NCBI RefSeq assembly: GCF_001050135.1
Contig: NZ_CP012040.1
Coordinates: 3,245,001 to 3,309,000, forward strand
Source of the DNA: Cyclobacterium amurskyense
Lineage (GTDB): Bacteria > Bacteroidota > Bacteroidia > Cytophagales > Cyclobacteriaceae
Reading direction: 5' to 3'
Length of the DNA: 64,000 nt
The notes beneath the pieces were generated by a model. The model saw only the letters and a list, made by a program, of their open reading frames with translations, was not told the DNA's origin and searched no databases. The position numbers and the translations under genes were made by a program. Positions within the stretch are counted from its first letter, which is position 1. Each line of letters begins with the position of its first letter. Of the stretch, positions 34,910-43,901 are shown piece by piece.

Positions 34910-36284
34910 TGGATTTAGCGTTGTTTTCACCTCCTTTAGGTCCTTTGTTTCTGTTATTGGGTTTTCTCCTTTTATTTCTGTTGTTGCCTTGAGCTTTTGG
35001 GCTGTTAGAATCAGCTTCTTTTGGTGAATTCACCGGCTTAGTTTGCGCATTTTGAGGCTTATTGTTTCTTCGCGGCGCTCGTTTATTTTTTGGATGGCGT
35101 GGTTTGGCTTCTGCTTTTTCTTGATTTTTCTGCGGATTTTCAGCAGTAGTATTGTTTTGCGGGTTTGGCTTTCTTGATTTGGGTTTCCTTTTCTTTTTTG
35201 ATCTTGAGTTAGCGAATTTCTTGTCTAATAATTCAAGGTCTTCGTTTGTCTTATTATTGTCGTATTCACCTTCAAAGGCTTTGTCCTGCTGCAAGTTAAA
35301 AGGAACGATTCCTTTTTCATTTTGCTCAATAATTGATTTAACCCTATCACAGTCAATTGAATGCCAATTGTTGTCATCATTATAACTAAACCACATTAAA
35401 CGTCGGAATATATCTGTTTTTTGGAGCTTAGCTTTTCCAGCTTCAGTCAATAAGGGTTTTTCTACATTTGGAATGTCCTCAAGAGCACTTAGGTAACTTT
35501 CCAATTCAAAGTTTAGACAGCACTTTAATCGCCCACATTGTCCCGAAAGCTTGCTGGGGTTTAATGATAGGTTTTGGTACCTTGCTGCAGAAGTGGTAAC
35601 ACTTTTGAAATCATGGATCCAAGTAGAACAGCACAGTTCCCTTCCACATACACCAACGCCTCCCAATCTGCCAGCTTCTTGCCGGAGACTGATTTGTCTC
35701 ATCTCTACCCTGATTTTAAATTCAGAGGCCAGAAGTTTGATGAGTTCACGGAAATCCACCCTGTCGTCAGCAGAATAATAAAAGGTAGCTTTGGAATTGT
35801 CTGCCTGGTATTCTACGTCAGACAATTTCATGGAAAGCTTGATTTCATCAATGATCTGCTTTCCTCTGTAAATGGTTGGAACCTCTCTGTTTTTTGCATC
35901 CTGCCATTTCTCTATATCTTTAGAGGTGGCCACGCGGTAAATGCTTAGAATATTGTCATCGTTTTTTATTTTCCTTTTTTGCATTTGGAGCCTTACCAGC
36001 TCTCCTTGTAAGGAAACATAGCCAATGTGATGTCCATTGGGAACATCTACTACTACTGGATCACCAGTAGTCAATTGCAAGTGTCCTGAATTTCTGTAAT
36101 ATTCCTTTCTTCCGCCTTTAAATTTTACTTCTACAATATCAAATTTATCTACCTCGGGTATTCCCATGTGGGATAACCAATCAAAAGCATTCATTTTATT
36201 ACAATCGCTGGTACCACAACTGCCATTATTTTGGCAGCCTCCCCCAGAAGAGGAGTCGGTACTGCAGTTTGTGCATCCTGACAT
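34899..36284 (-). CDS. ricT: RicT-like PSP1 domain protein (YaaT family)
   Basis: 461 residues. A Cys-rich N terminus (Cys at 4, 7, 17, 23 and 28) is followed by the PSP1 domain, about 45-270, with QADNSKATFYYSADDRVDFREL, GGVGVCGRELCCSTW and QCGRLKCCLNFE. In Bacillus, RicT forms an Fe-S complex with RicA and RicF that promotes RNA processing. About 115 C-terminal residues are a basic, Asn/Pro/Lys-rich, probably disordered tail (SKKKRKPKSRKPNPQN and on), far longer than in Bacillus and likely to bind nucleic acid. It is the first gene of the ricT-gldH unit. Confidence 0.9.
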   Translation of the reverse strand: MSGCTNCSTDSSSGGGCQNNGSCGTSDCNKMNAFDWLSHMGIPEVDKFDIVEVKFKGGRKEYYRNSGHLQLTTGDPVVVDVPNGHHIGYVSLQGELVRLQMQKRKIKNDDNILSIYRVATSKDIEKWQDAKNREVPTIYRGKQIIDEIKLSMKLSDVEYQADNSKATFYYSADDRVDFRELIKLLASEFKIRVEMRQISLRQEAGRLGGVGVCGRELCCSTWIHDFKSVTTSAARYQNLSLNPSKLSGQCGRLKCCLNFELESYLSALEDIPNVEKPLLTEAGKAKLQKTDIFRRLMWFSYNDDNNWHSIDCDRVKSIIEQNEKGIVPFNLQQDKAFEGEYDNNKTNEDLELLDKKFANSRSKKKRKPKSRKPNPQNNTTAENPQKNQEKAEAKPRHPKNKRAPRRNNKPQNAQTKPVNSPKEADSNSPKAQGNNRNKRRKPNNRNKGPKGGENNAKSNEK

Positions 36285-36329
36285 ATATAATCTATATTTA
36301 AGGGAGTTTCCTCCTCGTGAATATGGGTA

Positions 36330-37625
36330 TTAATTACCTAGTTTGAGGATGTCTTGTCCTATATCTTTTCGGTAATTGGCTTTTTCCCATGTGATTTCGC
36401 TTACCCTGAGGTAAGCATTTTCAATCGCCTTTTCTACGCTATCACCTAAACCGGTAATTCCTAAAACGCGGCCACCATTGGTGACTACCTGGTCAGCAGA
36501 ATCTAACTTTGTTCCTGCATGAAAGGTAATGGCTTGTTTGATATTTGTTTCTTCAAGACCAGAGATGGCTTTTCCTTTTTCGTAGGCTTCAGGATAACCT
36601 CCCGCCACCATTACTACAGTAGCGGTTTTGGTAGGAGCGATCTCAAGTTTATAGTCAATTAAGGTTTTATTTGCTGTGGCATTGAGTAATTCCAGAAAAT
36701 CACTTTTAATTCTTGGAAGTACTGCCTGGGTTTCAGGATCGCCCATTCTGACATTGTATTCAATGACATAAGGTTCTCCTTCCATGTTCATCAGCCCAAT
36801 AAATAAAAATCCTCTAAAGTCGATTCCGTCTTTTTTAAGTCCAGATATGGTTGGTTTGACAACTCTTTCTTCTACCTTTTCCATAAAGGCTTTATCAGCA
36901 AAAGGAACAGGACTAATGGCACCCATACCTCCGGTATTTGGGCCTGTATCTCCTTCTCCAATTCTTTTGTAATCCTTTGCTTCTGGAAGTATTTTGTAAT
37001 TCTCTCCATCTGTAGCTACAAATACAGAAAGCTCAATTCCGGTCAAGAAAGTTTCAATAACAACTCTTGTTGAAGCATCTCCAAACTTTTGACCTATCAA
37101 CATGTCTTTTAGGCAGCTTTCAGCTTCTTCGTAGCTGCTGCATATCAATACGCCTTTACCAGCCGCAAGGCCATCTGCCTTTAATACAATAGGGAGATTT
37201 TGCTTCTTCAGGTAATCGACACCTTCTTGTAGGCTAGCCGAAGTGAAAGTGGCATATGAGGCTGTAGGAATACCATGGGCCATCATGAAATTTTTGGAGA
37301 AATCTTTGCTTCCTTCGAGTCGTGCTCCTGATTCCCCAGGACCAACAATAGGTATTCCAGCAACTTCTGGAATTTGAGCCATATAATCCTTCAATCCCCT
37401 AACCAAAGGTTCTTCAGGGCCTACTACTAGGAGGTCTACTTTGTTTTGAAGGCAAAAGTTTTTTATGCCTTCAAAATCATTTACACCTATGGATATGTTC
37501 TCGCCAAAAGCAGAGGAACCGGCATTGCCCGGTGCTATCCATAATTTCTCACATTTTTCACTTTGTTTTATTTTCCAGGCAAAGGCATTTTCTCTGCCAC
37601 CGCTTCCTATAAGCAATATGTTCAT
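36330..37625 (-). CDS. purD: Phosphoribosylamine--glycine ligase
   Basis: 431 residues from the ATG at 37625, chosen because MNILLIGSGGRENA is the family's N terminus; the open frame extends 35 codons upstream but that part overlaps recQ. ATP-grasp enzyme for the second step of purine synthesis. Also seen: LVVGPEEPLVRGL, FMMAHGIPTA, VLKADGLAAGKGVL, GPNTGGMGAISP, VIEYNVRMGDPETQ, and GGRVLGITGLG. It lies 16 bases after recQ on the same strand. Confidence 0.95.
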   Translation of the reverse strand: MNILLIGSGGRENAFAWKIKQSEKCEKLWIAPGNAGSSAFGENISIGVNDFEGIKNFCLQNKVDLLVVGPEEPLVRGLKDYMAQIPEVAGIPIVGPGESGARLEGSKDFSKNFMMAHGIPTASYATFTSASLQEGVDYLKKQNLPIVLKADGLAAGKGVLICSSYEEAESCLKDMLIGQKFGDASTRVVIETFLTGIELSVFVATDGENYKILPEAKDYKRIGEGDTGPNTGGMGAISPVPFADKAFMEKVEERVVKPTISGLKKDGIDFRGFLFIGLMNMEGEPYVIEYNVRMGDPETQAVLPRIKSDFLELLNATANKTLIDYKLEIAPTKTATVVMVAGGYPEAYEKGKAISGLEETNIKQAITFHAGTKLDSADQVVTNGGRVLGITGLGDSVEKAIENAYLRVSEITWEKANYRKDIGQDILKLGN

Positions 37626-37641
37626 TTGGTAATTTCTTTTT

Positions 37642-39819
37642 TTAATTGGCGTGATCTGATATGAATTTGATTCGGTAAACGCGGACTTCTTCTTCTGCAA
37701 AGTCATCGTCTTCAAGTTCTGCCATGGCATCTTTGATATGATCCGATTCAGCTGTCATAAAATAATCTTGGAGGATGTCTTCTCGTTCATCATCCATGAT
37801 GTTTTCTATATAATAATTGATGTTTAATTTAGTTCCACTATAGATTATCTGCTCAATTTCGTGCAGTAAATCGCTCATGCTAATATTCAGGTTATTGGCA
37901 ATTTCATCAAGGTCAATTTTCCTGTCTATCTGTTGAATAATAGTGATTTTAACTTTAGACCTTATGCCTGATGTCTTTACTACTACATCTGAGGCAGTAA
38001 TGATCTCGTTTTCCTCTACATAGTTCTCTATCAACCTAAGAAAAGACCTGCCAAACTTGCTGACCTTTCCCATTCCAACTCCATTTATCTGAGCCAATTC
38101 CTCAGAGGTAGTAGGGTAGACCGTAGCCATCTCCTCTAAGGAAGGGTCTTGGAAGATTACATAGGGAGGTAAATTTTTAGCTTTGGCTACTTTTTTACGT
38201 TCAAGTTTTAATAACTCATAAAGTTTTTCATCGTAGGCTTTACCGATCGTATTCATTTCTTCTGATGAAACGCTTTCTGCCATTTTATCAAAATTATGAT
38301 TTTTACTTAGCGTGACAGAGTGAGGTTTTTTTAAGAAAGCTTCACTCTGATCTGAAAGTAAAATTATACCGTAATTCTCTATGTCTTTTTCAAGGAAGCC
38401 AAAAATCATAGCCTGCCTTAAAACGGTCTTCCAATGGATTTCGTCTTTGTCTTTTCCTACACCGAATGAAGGAAGCTTATTGTGGTCATAGCTTAGTATA
38501 TAATCATTCTCCTCACCCCTGATAAGGCTGACAATATGATCCATACTAAACCGCTGATTGGTTTCCTTTACAGCATTAATAACTTTTACAATATCGTCTT
38601 TTCCTTCAAAGGTCTCCTTGGTTTTTTTACAGTTGTCGCAAAAGCCACAATCGGTAGATAAGGTCTCTCCAAAATAGTGTAAAAGAAATCGTCTGCGGCA
38701 AACAGAACTTTCAGAGTAGGCTGCCATTTCCTGTAGGAGTACCCTGGCATTTTCCCGTTCATTTACTGGTTTGTCCTTATTGAATTTCTCCAATTTGACA
38801 ATGTCCTCATATCTGTAAAACATCAGACAGTGACCCTCAAGTCCATCCCTTCCTGACCTTCCAGTTTCCTGATAGTATCCTTCAAGTGATTTTGGAACAT
38901 CGTAATGGATGACATACCTGACATCAGGTTTATCTATTCCCATGCCAAAGGCTATGGTCGCTACGATTACATCTACTTCCTCATTTAAGAAATCATCCTG
39001 ATTTTTCACCCTCACGTGACCATCAAGGCCAGCATGATAAGGGGCAGCATTGATCCCGTTCACTTTCAATAGCTCAGCTATTTCAGTAACTTTTTTTCTG
39101 CTCAGGCAATAAATAATTCCAGATTTACCTTTCTGGGATTTTATGTATTTAATTATCTCTTTCTTGGTTTCATTCTTGACCTTAGGCCTAACCTCGTAAT
39201 AGAGGTTGGTCCTATTGAAGGAAGACTTATAGAGATCAGCCTCTTCCATTTGTAGGTTACGCTGAATGTCCTGTTGGACTTTTGGCGTAGCTGTAGCCGT
39301 TAAGGCAATTACTGGAAGGTTGTCCCCAATTTGAGAAATAATGGATTTTATCTTTCGGTATTCTGGTCTGAAATCATGGCCCCATTCAGAAATACAGTGG
39401 GCTTCGTCTATGGCCACAAAGCTAATGTCTGCATTTTTTAGGAATTTGACATTCTCTTCCTTCGTCAGCGACTCAGGTGCTACATAGAGCAATTTGGTAA
39501 GACCGGCGCTGACTTCACCTTTCACCCTATTGGATTCTGTTTTACTGAGGGTAGAGTTTAGAAAATGAGCGTTTATGCCAAAACTGTTCAATTGATCCAC
39601 CTGATTTTTCATCAGGGCTATCAATGGAGAGATGACGATGGCTGTCCCGCTTTTAGAGACAGCTGGCAATTGATAACAAAGTGACTTCCCTGCGCCTGTT
39701 GGCATTATTACGAAGGTATTGTTGCCCTTCAGAATATTGTCCACTATCAACTGTTGGTTTCCTCTGAATTGATTGAAACCAAATATTTTTTTTAAATTAT
39801 CTTTAACCTCTTTGTCCAC
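37642..39819 (-). CDS. recQ: ATP-dependent DNA helicase RecQ
   Basis: 725 residues. Helicase core (about 1-330): FRGNQQLIVDNIL, MPTGAGKSLCYQLP (Walker A), AIDEAHCISEWGHDFRPEY (motif II) and QETGRSGRDG (motif VI). Next a zinc-binding domain with Cys in CRRRFLLHYFGE and CGFCDNC (about 370-400), an RQC winged helix, and an HRDC domain near 560-640 (VYPTTSEELAQINGVGMGKV). It unwinds structured DNA in recombination and repair. The acidic C-terminal tail (DAMAELEDDDFAEEE) is longer than in E. coli. A -7 box TAGTTTTG lies at 39891-39898. Confidence 0.95.
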   Translation of the reverse strand: MDKEVKDNLKKIFGFNQFRGNQQLIVDNILKGNNTFVIMPTGAGKSLCYQLPAVSKSGTAIVISPLIALMKNQVDQLNSFGINAHFLNSTLSKTESNRVKGEVSAGLTKLLYVAPESLTKEENVKFLKNADISFVAIDEAHCISEWGHDFRPEYRKIKSIISQIGDNLPVIALTATATPKVQQDIQRNLQMEEADLYKSSFNRTNLYYEVRPKVKNETKKEIIKYIKSQKGKSGIIYCLSRKKVTEIAELLKVNGINAAPYHAGLDGHVRVKNQDDFLNEEVDVIVATIAFGMGIDKPDVRYVIHYDVPKSLEGYYQETGRSGRDGLEGHCLMFYRYEDIVKLEKFNKDKPVNERENARVLLQEMAAYSESSVCRRRFLLHYFGETLSTDCGFCDNCKKTKETFEGKDDIVKVINAVKETNQRFSMDHIVSLIRGEENDYILSYDHNKLPSFGVGKDKDEIHWKTVLRQAMIFGFLEKDIENYGIILLSDQSEAFLKKPHSVTLSKNHNFDKMAESVSSEEMNTIGKAYDEKLYELLKLERKKVAKAKNLPPYVIFQDPSLEEMATVYPTTSEELAQINGVGMGKVSKFGRSFLRLIENYVEENEIITASDVVVKTSGIRSKVKITIIQQIDRKIDLDEIANNLNISMSDLLHEIEQIIYSGTKLNINYYIENIMDDEREDILQDYFMTAESDHIKDAMAELEDDDFAEEEVRVYRIKFISDHAN

Positions 39820-39880
39820 TACATTAATAGTTTAATGAGTTACTCCCTGTCAATTATTAATGTTTAAGGTAAAACTTTCC

Positions 39881-39898
39881 TACCTTTATACAAAACTA
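39881..39898. promoter_or_regulatory. Overlapping divergent -7 boxes for recQ and the sugar-phosphate isomerase gene
   Basis: The minus strand has an exact TAGTTTTG (39891-39898) reading toward recQ. The plus strand has TACCTTTA (39881-39888), one base off consensus, reading toward the SIS/CBS gene. The two boxes are two bases apart, so RNA polymerase could occupy only one at a time. Confidence 0.45.
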
Positions 39899-39917
39899 AC
39901 AATTAACGGCAGTAAAA

Positions 39918-40886
39918 TTGAATTTACTAAAAAATATTAAAACCACGGCAATAAATGTGTTTCAAAACGAAGCCAATGCGTTATTAAATCTGATCCCCCA
40001 TATAGGAGCAGATTTTGAGGCTTGTGTAGAGGATATTTTAAAAAGTAAGGGGCGTGTTGTAATTACAGGAATTGGGAAAAGTGCAATCGTTTCGAATAAA
40101 ATTGTGGCTACCTTGAATTCTACAGGAACTCCTTCTCTTTTTATGCATGCAGCAGATGCTATTCATGGGGATTTGGGTATGATTAAAAAAGAAGATTTTG
40201 TAATTTGTGTTTCCAAAAGTGGCAATACACCTGAGATTAAGGTACTGGTTCCCATGCTTAAACAGGTGGGTAACAAGCTTATCAGTATTGTAGGGAATAG
40301 AAATAGTTATTTGGCAAAGCAGTCCGATTATTTGTTGTTTACTGGGATTGAAGAGGAAGCTTGTCCCAATAATCTGGCACCTACTACCAGCACAACTGTC
40401 CAAATGGCTATGGGAGATGCCCTTGCCGTTTGCCTGCTTACAGCGCGAGGTTTCAATGCAGAATCATTTGCACGCTTCCACCCTGGAGGAACATTGGGAA
40501 AACAGCTCTATCTAAAGGTAGAGGATGTGATAGACAAAAGTTTGGTACCAAAGGTAGATGAAAATGCTTCCCTCAAGGATGTTATTCTTGAAATCAGTAG
40601 CAAAAGGCTAGGGGCAACGGCAGTGGTGGATGCTGAGAAAAATTTGAAGGGAATCATTACCGATGGGGATTTAAGGAGAATGCTTCAAAATAATTTTGAA
40701 TTGAATGAGATCAAGGCCAAAGACATTATGACCAAAACACCCAAGGTGATTGCACTTGGGGAGTTTGCGGTAAAAGCGGTGGAGTTAATGAAAACTTTTA
40801 ACATTACCCAGCTAGTCGTAAAGGACGGGGCTACATTGGTTGGATTTATCCATATCCATGATTTGATGAAGGAAGGTATTGTATAG
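39918..40886 (+). CDS. kdsD: KpsF/GutQ-type arabinose-5-phosphate isomerase
   Basis: 322 residues. Start read as TTG at 39918 because no ATG precedes the conserved region. SIS domain about 35-180 (GRVVITGIGKSAIVSNKIVATL, PSLFMHAADAIHGDLGM, CVSKSGNTPEIKVL, TTSTTVQMAMGDALAV, FHPGGTLGKQLYLKV) followed by two CBS motifs, about 200-320. KdsD isomerises ribulose-5-P to arabinose-5-P for KDO synthesis. Two bases separate it from the nucleotidyltransferase gene, so surface-polysaccharide synthesis is a reasonable shared role. Confidence 0.9.
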   Translation: MNLLKNIKTTAINVFQNEANALLNLIPHIGADFEACVEDILKSKGRVVITGIGKSAIVSNKIVATLNSTGTPSLFMHAADAIHGDLGMIKKEDFVICVSKSGNTPEIKVLVPMLKQVGNKLISIVGNRNSYLAKQSDYLLFTGIEEEACPNNLAPTTSTTVQMAMGDALAVCLLTARGFNAESFARFHPGGTLGKQLYLKVEDVIDKSLVPKVDENASLKDVILEISSKRLGATAVVDAEKNLKGIITDGDLRRMLQNNFELNEIKAKDIMTKTPKVIALGEFAVKAVELMKTFNITQLVVKDGATLVGFIHIHDLMKEGIV

Positions 40887-40888
40887 AC

Positions 40889-41965
40889 ATGAAGAAAAAC
40901 GACAGGTACATTGTTATATTGGCAGGAGGAATTGGTATTAAATTTTGGCCTTCAAGCAGGCGCCAAAGGCCAAAACAATTTTTAGATCTTTTGGGTACAG
41001 GTAGGACATTGCTTCAAATGACCTATGACCGATTTGAGAATCATTTTGAAAATTATCAATTCATCATTGTTACAAGTAAACGGTACCTCTCTCTCGTCAA
41101 AGAACAATTGCCTAATATTCCAGAGGATCAAATTCTGGTAGAACCAATGCGTAGAAATACAGCCGCCTCAATTGCATTGGCCAGTTATAAAATTCAAAAA
41201 TTAAATCCCAATGCAAAAGTTTTAGTAAGCCCTTCTGATCAACTGATTTTCAATGACAATCTATTTTTTGATGCAGTTGATCAAGCCATGGTGGGGGCGT
41301 CTACTTTAGGTAATCTCATAACTATAGGTATCAGACCCAATCGACCAGACACGAACTATGGTTACATACAATTTTTCCCTGAAGAGGGACAATCAGTGAA
41401 AAAGGTGAAAACTTTTTCCGAAAAACCAAACCTTGATTTAGCAACCACCTTTATAGAAAGTGGCGATTTCGTGTGGAATACAGGTACTTTTGTTTGGAAA
41501 AATGAAAGCATAATCAAAGCTTTTGAGAAATATCTACCAGAAATGGCTGAGGTGTTTGAGGAAGGGACAGTGTATTTTTGCACCGAAAAAGAAAATGATT
41601 TCCTTATCAAGGCCTATAGCTTTATCAGGAATATTTCAATTGATCATGGGATTTTTGAAAAATCCAATGAGGTGTTTGTGGTCCTTGGAGAATTTGGATG
41701 GTCAGACCTTGGCTCATGGCAAAACCTCTATGATGTTAGTGAAAAGGACGAAGAAAACAATACCGTAAAAGGCACTGCAATGCTGTATGAAACAAGCAAT
41801 TGTTTCATCAATATGCCACCTAATAAGCTGGTTGTAGTGCAGGGGCTTAAAGACTACCTTGTTAGCGATAGTGGGGATGTCCTACTGATCTGCAAACTAG
41901 GTGCGAATAGTAAATACAAAGAGTATGTGACTGATGCTAAGAAAATAGGAGAGAATTATATTTGA
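40889..41965 (+). CDS. Mannose-1-phosphate guanylyltransferase family protein
   Basis: 358 residues, the short form lacking the phosphomannose isomerase domain. The nucleotide-binding signature reads VILAGGIGIKFWPSSRRQRPKQFLDLLG; split in two, GGIGIKFWP and RPKQF match GGxGTRLWP and PKQF with two changes. VEPMRRNTAASIALASYK, DTNYGYIQF, KVKTFSEKP, GDFVWNTGTFVWK, EFGWSDLGSW also match. It makes GDP-mannose from mannose-1-P and GTP for glycans. It converges with murQ, with two bases between the stop codons. Confidence 0.9.
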   Translation: MKKNDRYIVILAGGIGIKFWPSSRRQRPKQFLDLLGTGRTLLQMTYDRFENHFENYQFIIVTSKRYLSLVKEQLPNIPEDQILVEPMRRNTAASIALASYKIQKLNPNAKVLVSPSDQLIFNDNLFFDAVDQAMVGASTLGNLITIGIRPNRPDTNYGYIQFFPEEGQSVKKVKTFSEKPNLDLATTFIESGDFVWNTGTFVWKNESIIKAFEKYLPEMAEVFEEGTVYFCTEKENDFLIKAYSFIRNISIDHGIFEKSNEVFVVLGEFGWSDLGSWQNLYDVSEKDEENNTVKGTAMLYETSNCFINMPPNKLVVVQGLKDYLVSDSGDVLLICKLGANSKYKEYVTDAKKIGENYI

Positions 41966-41967
41966 CC

Positions 41968-42783
41968 TTATTGTTTTTTCTCCTTTTCAAATGCGCTAAC
42001 AGCATTTCTTACTGAGCCATGTTGTGTGAGCATGGCCAATGCTTTCTTTTCATCCAGGCCAGTTGCTTCCATAATCATTAAGGTGCCTCTGTGAACCAGT
42101 TTCTTGTTAGAAAGTTGCATGTCCACCATTTTGTTGCCTTTCACCTTGCCCAGCTTAATCATGACGCTAGTTGAGATCATGTTAAGCCCTAGCTTTTGCG
42201 CTGTTCCGGACTTCATTCTTGTGCTTCCGGTTACGAATTCAGGGCCTACCACTATTTCCACTGGCATGGCTACTTCACTGGCTAAAGGACTTCCTTGGTT
42301 GCAAGTAATGCAGCCTGTGAGCAACCCTTCTTTCATCGCTTTCTTTACTCCTCCTATGACATAAGGGGTAGTGCCTGAGGCAGCGATTCCAATAACCGTG
42401 TCTTGAGGGTTAAAGCCAAATTTCTGTATATCGATCCAAGCTTGGTTAGGGTCGTCCTCTGCATTTTCTACAGCTTTTCTTATGGCGGTGTCACCTCCTG
42501 CAATTATCCCGATTACTAGCTCGTGAGGCACTCCATAGGTTGGAGGACATTCAGAAGCATCCAGGATTCCCAATCGACCACTTGTGCCAGCGCCAATATA
42601 AATGAGGCGCCCACCTTTCTCCATCCTAGGGACAATGGCTTCCACCAATTTTTCAATTTGTGGGATCGCTTTATTGACAGCTAGGGGAACGGTCTGGTCT
42701 TCCTTATTCATATTAGTCAATAACTCATTGACTGTCATCTTTTCCAGATTGTCGTAAAAGGAGGTGCTTTCTGTGGTACTCAT
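41968..42783 (-). CDS. murQ: N-acetylmuramic acid 6-phosphate etherase
   Basis: 271 residues, as in other Bacteroidota and about 30 shorter than E. coli MurQ. Cleaves the lactyl ether of MurNAc-6-P to GlcNAc-6-P in peptidoglycan recycling. Seen: LIYIGAGTSGRLGILDASECPPT (GAGTSGRLG signature), IAGGDTAIRKAVENAEDD, VIGIAASGTTPYVIGGV, GPEFVTGSTRMKSGTAQK and KLVHRGTLMIM. The start overlaps the stop of the sugar-kinase gene by four bases. Confidence 0.95.
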   Translation of the reverse strand: MSTTESTSFYDNLEKMTVNELLTNMNKEDQTVPLAVNKAIPQIEKLVEAIVPRMEKGGRLIYIGAGTSGRLGILDASECPPTYGVPHELVIGIIAGGDTAIRKAVENAEDDPNQAWIDIQKFGFNPQDTVIGIAASGTTPYVIGGVKKAMKEGLLTGCITCNQGSPLASEVAMPVEIVVGPEFVTGSTRMKSGTAQKLGLNMISTSVMIKLGKVKGNKMVDMQLSNKKLVHRGTLMIMEATGLDEKKALAMLTQHGSVRNAVSAFEKEKKQ

Positions 42784-43622
42784 ATTTTCTTTTGGTGGTA
42801 GAGGGTTAAACCAGCTATCGGGGTTTCTAGGATAGTATTTATTTGTATGCCAAGGTCATTTCCAATTTGTCTCAGCACATCGTTATTGTAGTAAGCGATG
42901 GACCCAACAAAGTTTACAGGTTTGCTTTGGTAATCCTTATACCTCATGACATGTCTTGTGAAGAAATCTTTAAACCCATTATAAAAAAGTCCATAGCAAT
43001 AAGGGTCAGATTTATGTTTAGCGATAAATTCACAAAAACCAGCCATAAATCGGTTAGGAAAAGGTCTTTTGTAGACATTGTCCTGAATATCAATGATAGA
43101 GAGGTGATAGGTCTCAATAAAGGCCTCACGAATAGCTGAGGGCATGTCGTCATAGATGAAATCCTGAAGAAAATGCTTGCCTATATACGTTCCTCCTCCT
43201 TCATCTCCTAATAAATATCCTGGTGAAGGCCTACTGTCAATGATTTTATCTCCATCATAGTCTCCACTGTTTGATCCTGTACCCAGAATGCAGGCTATTC
43301 CTGCCTCGTGTCCACAAGTTGCCCTTGCCGAAGCCATTAGGTCATGGTCTACAAATACTTTGGCATTTTCATAGATGCTATTTATGGCACTTTTTACAGT
43401 CTCCTTATTGACGTCTGAAGTACATCCCGCTCCATAGAAATAGACTTCACGGATTATTCCTTCCCATTTTAGGAGTTCAGGTGTTTTTAGCCCAAGGATC
43501 ATGTCCTCTTTAGTTTGATAATAGGGGTTAAAACCTACAGTTCTTGTTTGATGAACTTTATTATCATGGGTGATTACCCTCCAGTCTGTTTTACTAGAGC
43601 CACTGTCAGCGATCAGAATCAT
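42780..43622 (-). CDS. N-acetylglucosamine kinase-like protein (BadF/BadG/BcrA ATPase fold)
   Basis: 280 residues. ASKHA-type ATPase: phosphate-1 motif LIADSGSSKTDWRV at the N terminus, ACILGTGSNSGDYDG, and GYLLGDEGGGTYIGKHFL (adenosine side). GlcNAc or MurNAc is the expected sugar, and coupling with murQ (four-base overlap) supports a cell-wall recycling role. The precise substrate is not determined. Confidence 0.88.
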   Translation of the reverse strand: MILIADSGSSKTDWRVITHDNKVHQTRTVGFNPYYQTKEDMILGLKTPELLKWEGIIREVYFYGAGCTSDVNKETVKSAINSIYENAKVFVDHDLMASARATCGHEAGIACILGTGSNSGDYDGDKIIDSRPSPGYLLGDEGGGTYIGKHFLQDFIYDDMPSAIREAFIETYHLSIIDIQDNVYKRPFPNRFMAGFCEFIAKHKSDPYCYGLFYNGFKDFFTRHVMRYKDYQSKPVNFVGSIAYYNNDVLRQIGNDLGIQINTILETPIAGLTLYHQKKI

Positions 43623-43850
43623 TTATATTAAATAGCCAATAGGTTCAAACTTATCAAATACATTCTCGTTATGTGGAGCATCACTAAGTTCATCAGTCAA
43701 GTCCTGACCTGCCCAATGTTCGTAATGTTTGCCGTTTTTCCACAATCTGGAATTGCCTACATCGTATATTTTACCCTTGTATGCAATCCAAATTTCAGGT
43801 TTATCCTGCCCGTTTCTTAGGGCCAGTTGGTTTTTGGTAATAGAAATCAT
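43623..43850 (-). CDS. Cytochrome b5-like heme/steroid-binding domain protein
   Basis: 75 residues from the ATG at 43850; a longer form from TTG 43868 is unlikely because that TTG is part of the -7 promoter box. The sequence ITKNQLALRNGQDKPEIWIAYKGKIYDV, followed by SRLWKNGKHYEHWAGQDLTD, is the compact cytochrome b5-like domain common in Bacteroidota; one of the usual heme His residues is in KHYEHWAGQ. Heme binding is likely but not certain. It abuts the kinase gene with no gap. Confidence 0.85.
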   Translation of the reverse strand: MISITKNQLALRNGQDKPEIWIAYKGKIYDVGNSRLWKNGKHYEHWAGQDLTDELSDAPHNENVFDKFEPIGYLI

Positions 43851-43865
43851 ATGCTTAGTCTGTTG

Positions 43866-43873
43866 CAAAGATA
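43866..43873 (-). promoter_or_regulatory. Putative -7 box (TATCTTTG) of the cytochrome b5/kinase/murQ unit
   Basis: Exact TAnnTTTG on the minus strand about 16 bases before the chosen ATG (43850). It argues against the upstream TTG start, which lies inside the box. Confidence 0.5.
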
Positions 43874-43901
43874 GAATTACCTAGGTTTTTTTTATGGATT
43901 A

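Noticed and set aside
37626..37730. Upstream extension of purD by 35 codons
   Set aside because: It overlaps the end of recQ and precedes the conserved MNILLIGSGGREN start; the ATG at 37625 is preferred.
43851..43868. TTG start for the cytochrome b5-like gene
   Set aside because: The TTG is part of an exact -7 promoter box, so it would not be transcribed; the internal ATG gives the conserved start.
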